Shown piece after piece: positions 60,160 through 64,000 of a DNA stretch of 64,000 nucleotides. Both the position numbers and the translations under genes were made by a program. Below the pieces are notes generated by a model. That model was not told the origin of the DNA. It was given only the letters and a program-made list of their open reading frames with translations, and ran no database searches. Location: assembly GCA_023055505.1 (NCBI GenBank), contig JALIRH010000002.1, forward strand, positions 52,885,233 to 52,949,232, in the 5' to 3' direction. The DNA is from Callipepla californica brunnescens. Taxonomy: Eukaryota; Chordata; Aves; Galliformes; Odontophoridae. Each line of letters begins with the position of its first letter. Position 1 is the first letter of the stretch.

Positions 60160-60820
60160 AGCAGACCTGAGAGAAAGGATTCAAGCACATTGGTGGAAGA
60201 CAGCATGAACAGCCAATGTGGACTTGCAGCCTAGAAGGCCAAAAGTATCCTGGGTTGCATCAAGAGAATCTTGTCCAACAGGTCAAGGGAAGAGATTCTG
60301 ACTCTCTACTCTGCTATCATGAGAATCCACCTGGAGTACCCCAACACAAGAAGGGCATGGAGCTGTTGGAGTGGGCCCAGCAGTGGGCCACAAAGACAAT
60401 CAGAGGGCTGGAGCACCTTCTCTACAGGTACAGACTGAGAAAGTTGAGGCTCAAAAGCCTGGAGAAGAGAAAGCTCCAGGTGCACTTTATAGCAGCCTTC
60501 CAATACCTGAAGGGGACCTACAAAAAAGTTGGGTAGAGACATATAAGGGCATGTAGCAAGGGGAATGGCTTTACATTGGAAGAGGATAGATTTAGACTAC
60601 ATATTACAAATAAATTCTCTAATGTGAGGGTGGAAAGCCACTGGAACACGCTGCCCAGAGAGGCTTGTGAATGTCCTTGAGGTGTTCAAGGCCAGGCTAT
60701 ATAGGGCTTTGAGCAACCTTCACTAGTCAGAGATATCCCTGCCTATAGCACTTGGATTAGAACTATATGATCTTAAAGGTCCCTTCCAATCCAAACCCTT
60801 CTATGATTCTATGATTTTTT
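60160..60820 (+). mobile_element. CR1 LINE, plus strand, 660 bp
   Basis: Sense CR1: CTAGAAGGCCAAAAGTATCC then TGGGTTGCATCAAGAGAATC, GGGCTGGAGCACCTTCTCTA, GCCACTGGAACACGCTGCCC near 60639 and AACCCTTCTATGATTCTATG at the 3' end. The 106-codon frame at 60216-60536 is partly CR1 ORF2 C-terminus in frame (ATKTIRGLEHL) and partly not. Inactive. Confidence 0.9.
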
Positions 60821-63094
60821 GAAATATATATATGGAACTGTCTGCTCAACCCATAACACTGTTGTTTCTGAAAAATGAAATCCTGAAGAAATACTTGTCA
60901 ACAAATTAGTTTTAATCTTAACCTCATCTTCTGTGAAATGTATTATTTCTGTGTGATTTTGACTTTGGTGAAAGTTCAGTTTCAAGCAGAGACAAGTTTC
61001 CCCTGGTACTTGATATTTCATTGTTTTAATAAATTAAGATAGTACTCAGTCAGATTTGCAGAGAGGAATACAACTACTCAGAGGGCCATATCCTGCAGAG
61101 CTATGTGAAATCCAAGTGCTCTGTTCAGTCTGCGTTCACTATGGAAGAGTTAATCAGAGCTATAAATTTTTATGTATCTCTCTGCGCAGGAAAGCTGCAG
61201 GTTTCTAACTATGCAGTGGGTCTCCATTACTATATCCAGAAACTTCAAATCTACATGCTATTAATATGTTGATCACTATGACTACCTTCAATGGAAGGTA
61301 GCAATCACCGCTTTTATAACACAGAAGACTGGTACATGAAGGACTCCGTCACCGTATAATACAGTTTAAGAACATGAAATAAGCTCATATGGAAGAGAAG
61401 AAGGTGCCTAGCTCTATTAAGAGACAGACACAACTACCTTCCTTCTTTGACATCTGATAGGCATAATGGCCCCAACCAGGACTGCCAATTTTAGCAAATT
61501 ATGTATGGAGAAACTGACTCTAACACATTTTAGGAAGAACAGAGAAAGGAGGTGTGGGAAGTACAAAGCTGTAACAAGAACTGAACAGTAAATTTGCTGT
61601 ATAGGATTAGACTAGACCTGAGGATACAGAACATGCAGTTACATCAGATTCGTTGCCACAACATAGTTTTATTGCAGCCACTGGAAGTGTCTTGGTCTCA
61701 ATAGGCATGGTAGGAATTAAGATCCGCCTAATTTTAAAATTCATTCCCACATAACTCCAGCTAACACTTTCTTCTCATCTAGCAATAAACTGATGTGCTG
61801 TATGGACTCCATCCAGTAGCAGACAGCAATAAATATGCATGCTAGATAGAAGATTAAGATATTCTGGTTTTCCCCAAATCTATCACTTGAAATTGCCTGT
61901 GAGAAAATTAAAGACTTGACAGGAAAAAATGCAATTAAGCTTTCTCAGGTGTATTTGCATGTGCTCTGACTGAACAATAAGATATAGTGATAGTGCCATT
62001 CAGCTAGAAAAGTCAGGTATTCATTAAAAATACAATAAATCTAACTCTCAGTGTTTTGAAAAACAAAGAAATATACAACCGTTAAAACCATTCCTTTCTG
62101 AAATTTAAAGCTAAAATAAGGGTATAGAAGGAAACAAAAACAAAATCATAAACATTTGGAGGGAAAGTACATATATTTTTAAGGTGACAGAACTGATTAT
62201 GTGAATTTTATGTAGAACATTCAGCACTTACCCTGATTTTTTTTAAATAAATTATGAGTTTAATACAAATGATACAGTAACTGCATCCACTTTTATTCTG
62301 TAAAGACAATTTTGTCATCACTAATATTAATTTCAAAATATTTAAAAGAAAGTCTAGACAATTTTCTGTGACTGTAAATGTAGTAGTCCAATTAAAGTTA
62401 AAAAAATACCTTATATACATTCTTTATTATTATTATTATTATTATTATTATACATTTTTGCACACTCATTCTCACTGCCTTCTTAAAAAGGCCAGTGTCC
62501 TCCAAAACTCAAAACTTAATATAACACCAAACTGGATAGAAGTACCTTAGCAAATATTTCAATCACCTTTAACATCACAGAGTTCAAACAATGTATTTTG
62601 TACTTTAAATATGCCAATATATTTGACAATTCTATTATTTGAACACCTGCAGTTTAAATTTCTCTGTGCAAAACATAACAGATTCCTGAAAACAAGATGA
62701 ATTATTCAGAGTTCATAATGAACTCAAAACCACAAATCATATTTCAGCGCTTTCAGTTTCTCAGTATGATGGGTAAGAGGCTTGCTGTAGGTGTTAATTA
62801 ATGACGGCATTAATTGTTAATTAGCAAATGTTAAAATGGTAGCAGAAGTGAATTCTGAATAGATTCAGGCTTTCCTTGGGTATGAAGTGACAGGCATATC
62901 TTTTAGACAACTAGATTTTTATCAGTTAGTCTCCTGTGCATAATCAGAATAGAGTCATGGCCACTGTTCTTATTTGACATAGTCTGGGCAGGTTTTTACT
63001 TACTCCTCTGCTGGGAAAACATAAGTTTCAGGCAGTCCTTTTCAGTTTTTAGTTATTTTTCTCTGATCACTGGAGAAATCACAACTGAAACTAA
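60821..63094. other. Non-genic AT-rich DNA
   Basis: Contains a TTA microsatellite at 62424-62451 and a cluster of TTAAT/TAATTA words at 62790-62830. No gene recognised. Confidence 0.5.
62424..62451 (+). repeat. (TTA)n microsatellite
   Basis: About nine tandem TTA units. Confidence 0.95.
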
Positions 63095-63915
63095 ATAGTA
63101 ACACTGCAGTGAGAATTAGTGATCTGGACAAGCTGGAGAAGGAAGCCCATATGAAAATAATGAGGCTCAGAAAGGGTAAGTGCAAGGTGTTGCACTTGGT
63201 CAGGGCAATCCCAGATATGTTTACAGACTGGGAGAAGAACTCACTGAGAGAAGCCGTGCTAAGAAGGACCGAGGTGTCCTGCTGGACCAAAAGCATGGAC
63301 GTGAACCAGCAGTGTCCCCTTGCAACTCTCAAGTATACTGGACTGCATCAGAAGAACAGAGGCCAACAGGTCAAGGGAGTGGATTGTTCCCCTTGGTTCT
63401 GCCCTTGTGACACTCTATCCAGGCCTGGAAACCCCAGCACAAGAAAAAAAAAATGAGCCTTTGGAGCATGTGATCTTTAAGGCTATCAGAGGGTTGGAGC
63501 ACCTCTCTTGTGAAGACAGGCTGAGGAACTGGGTTCGTTTGCCTTGGGGAAGAGAAGACTGTGGGGATACCTTGTGGCCCTCCAGTACTTAAAGAGAGCT
63601 TATAAAAAAAGATGAAGACTGACTTTTTATATGGTCTGATAGTGATAAGGTAAGAGGGAACAGTTTAAAACTAAAAAAAGAGGAGATACAATTTTGATTT
63701 TAGGAAGAAATTATTTCCTCAAAGGGTAGTGAAATACTGGGACAGGTTGCCAAGAGAAGCTGTGGATGCCCCATCACTGGAGACATTCAAAGCCGGATTG
63801 GATTGGGCCCGGGAAAGTTTGACCTAGTAGGTGTGAAGTCTGACCATGGCAGGGGATTTTGAACAAGATGGTCTTCAAGGTAACTTCCAATCTAAACCAT
63901 TCTATCATTCTTCAA
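63095..63915 (+). mobile_element. CR1 LINE, plus strand, 820 bp, diverged
   Basis: Sense CR1 from the block before GGTAAGTGCAAGGTGTTGCA (KGKCKVLHL) through GTGTCCTGCTGGACC, ACCAGCAGTGTCCCCTTGCA, GGGTTGGAGCACCTCTCTTG, GAGAAGCTGTGGATGCCCCA and TTCCAATCTAAACCATTCTA. Many indels. Three overlapping frames here are fragments of ORF2 in shifting frames. Confidence 0.88.
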
Positions 63916-64000
63916 TCCATCCACAATGTCAAGATTTTTCACTTCCTCCTCTTTATGTTTGTATCTGAGAATGATTTAAGTTAAAGGTTCATGGAACAAA

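Noticed and set aside
1..64000. Search for tRNA, rRNA, snRNA, CRISPR arrays, operons or bacterial features
   Set aside because: None seen. The CR1, ERVL-like and mariner content shows vertebrate nuclear DNA, and no conserved RNA gene text was recognised by eye.
1..64000. A new multi-gene biological system
   Set aside because: The window lacks convincing genes; its structure is explained by transposons, simple repeats and unique non-coding DNA.

Overview
This 64 kb window looks like intergenic or deep intronic DNA from a bird, most likely a galliform such as chicken. It is AT-rich and I find no convincing protein-coding gene, RNA gene or CRISPR array. What identifies the host is its repeats: about eighteen CR1 (chicken repeat 1) LINE fragments, each with the characteristic ATTCTATGATTCT-type 3' end or recognisable ORF2 pieces; at least four groups of ERVL-like solo LTRs; and an internally deleted mariner of the Galluhop type. 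Exact species assignment is inference.

Layout. Bases 1-4150 hold an old LTR split by a tiny CR1 tail, a GC-rich LTR relic, and two CR1 copies, the second of which was later split by a 334 bp solo LTR with a perfect 5 bp target duplication. Bases 4151-10084 are mostly unique AT-rich DNA with one pure (GGGGAA)n array. Bases 10085-16600 hold an old CR1 piece, a solo LTR that itself contains another LTR, a small CR1 scrap, and a second copy of the outer LTR family. Bases 16600-21270 are unique. Bases 21274-23776 hold two CR1 copies in the same orientation; the first is 1.8 kb and retains reverse-transcriptase sequence. Bases 23777-31742 are unique DNA. At 31743-33097 a CpG-rich 827 bp solo LTR lies in the extreme end of a mariner element. 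Two further long pure polypurine arrays, (GGAGA)n and (GAGAA)n, lie at 34.0 and 46.8 kb. From 36 kb to the end, CR1 copies in both orientations alternate with unique DNA, with a third copy of the 560 bp LTR family at 54.3 kb.

No genes work together here. The interest lies in nested insertions, whose order and target duplications can be read directly from the sequence, and in a few non-repeat stretches that look like possible conserved regulatory elements. The clearest of these is a perfect 14 bp palindrome matching the dimeric TGIF/MEIS site at 40324-40337. Two short open segments with fair splice signals are listed as weak exon candidates. I found no evidence of a new biological system. Family recognition is from memory, and divergence and conservation were not computed.
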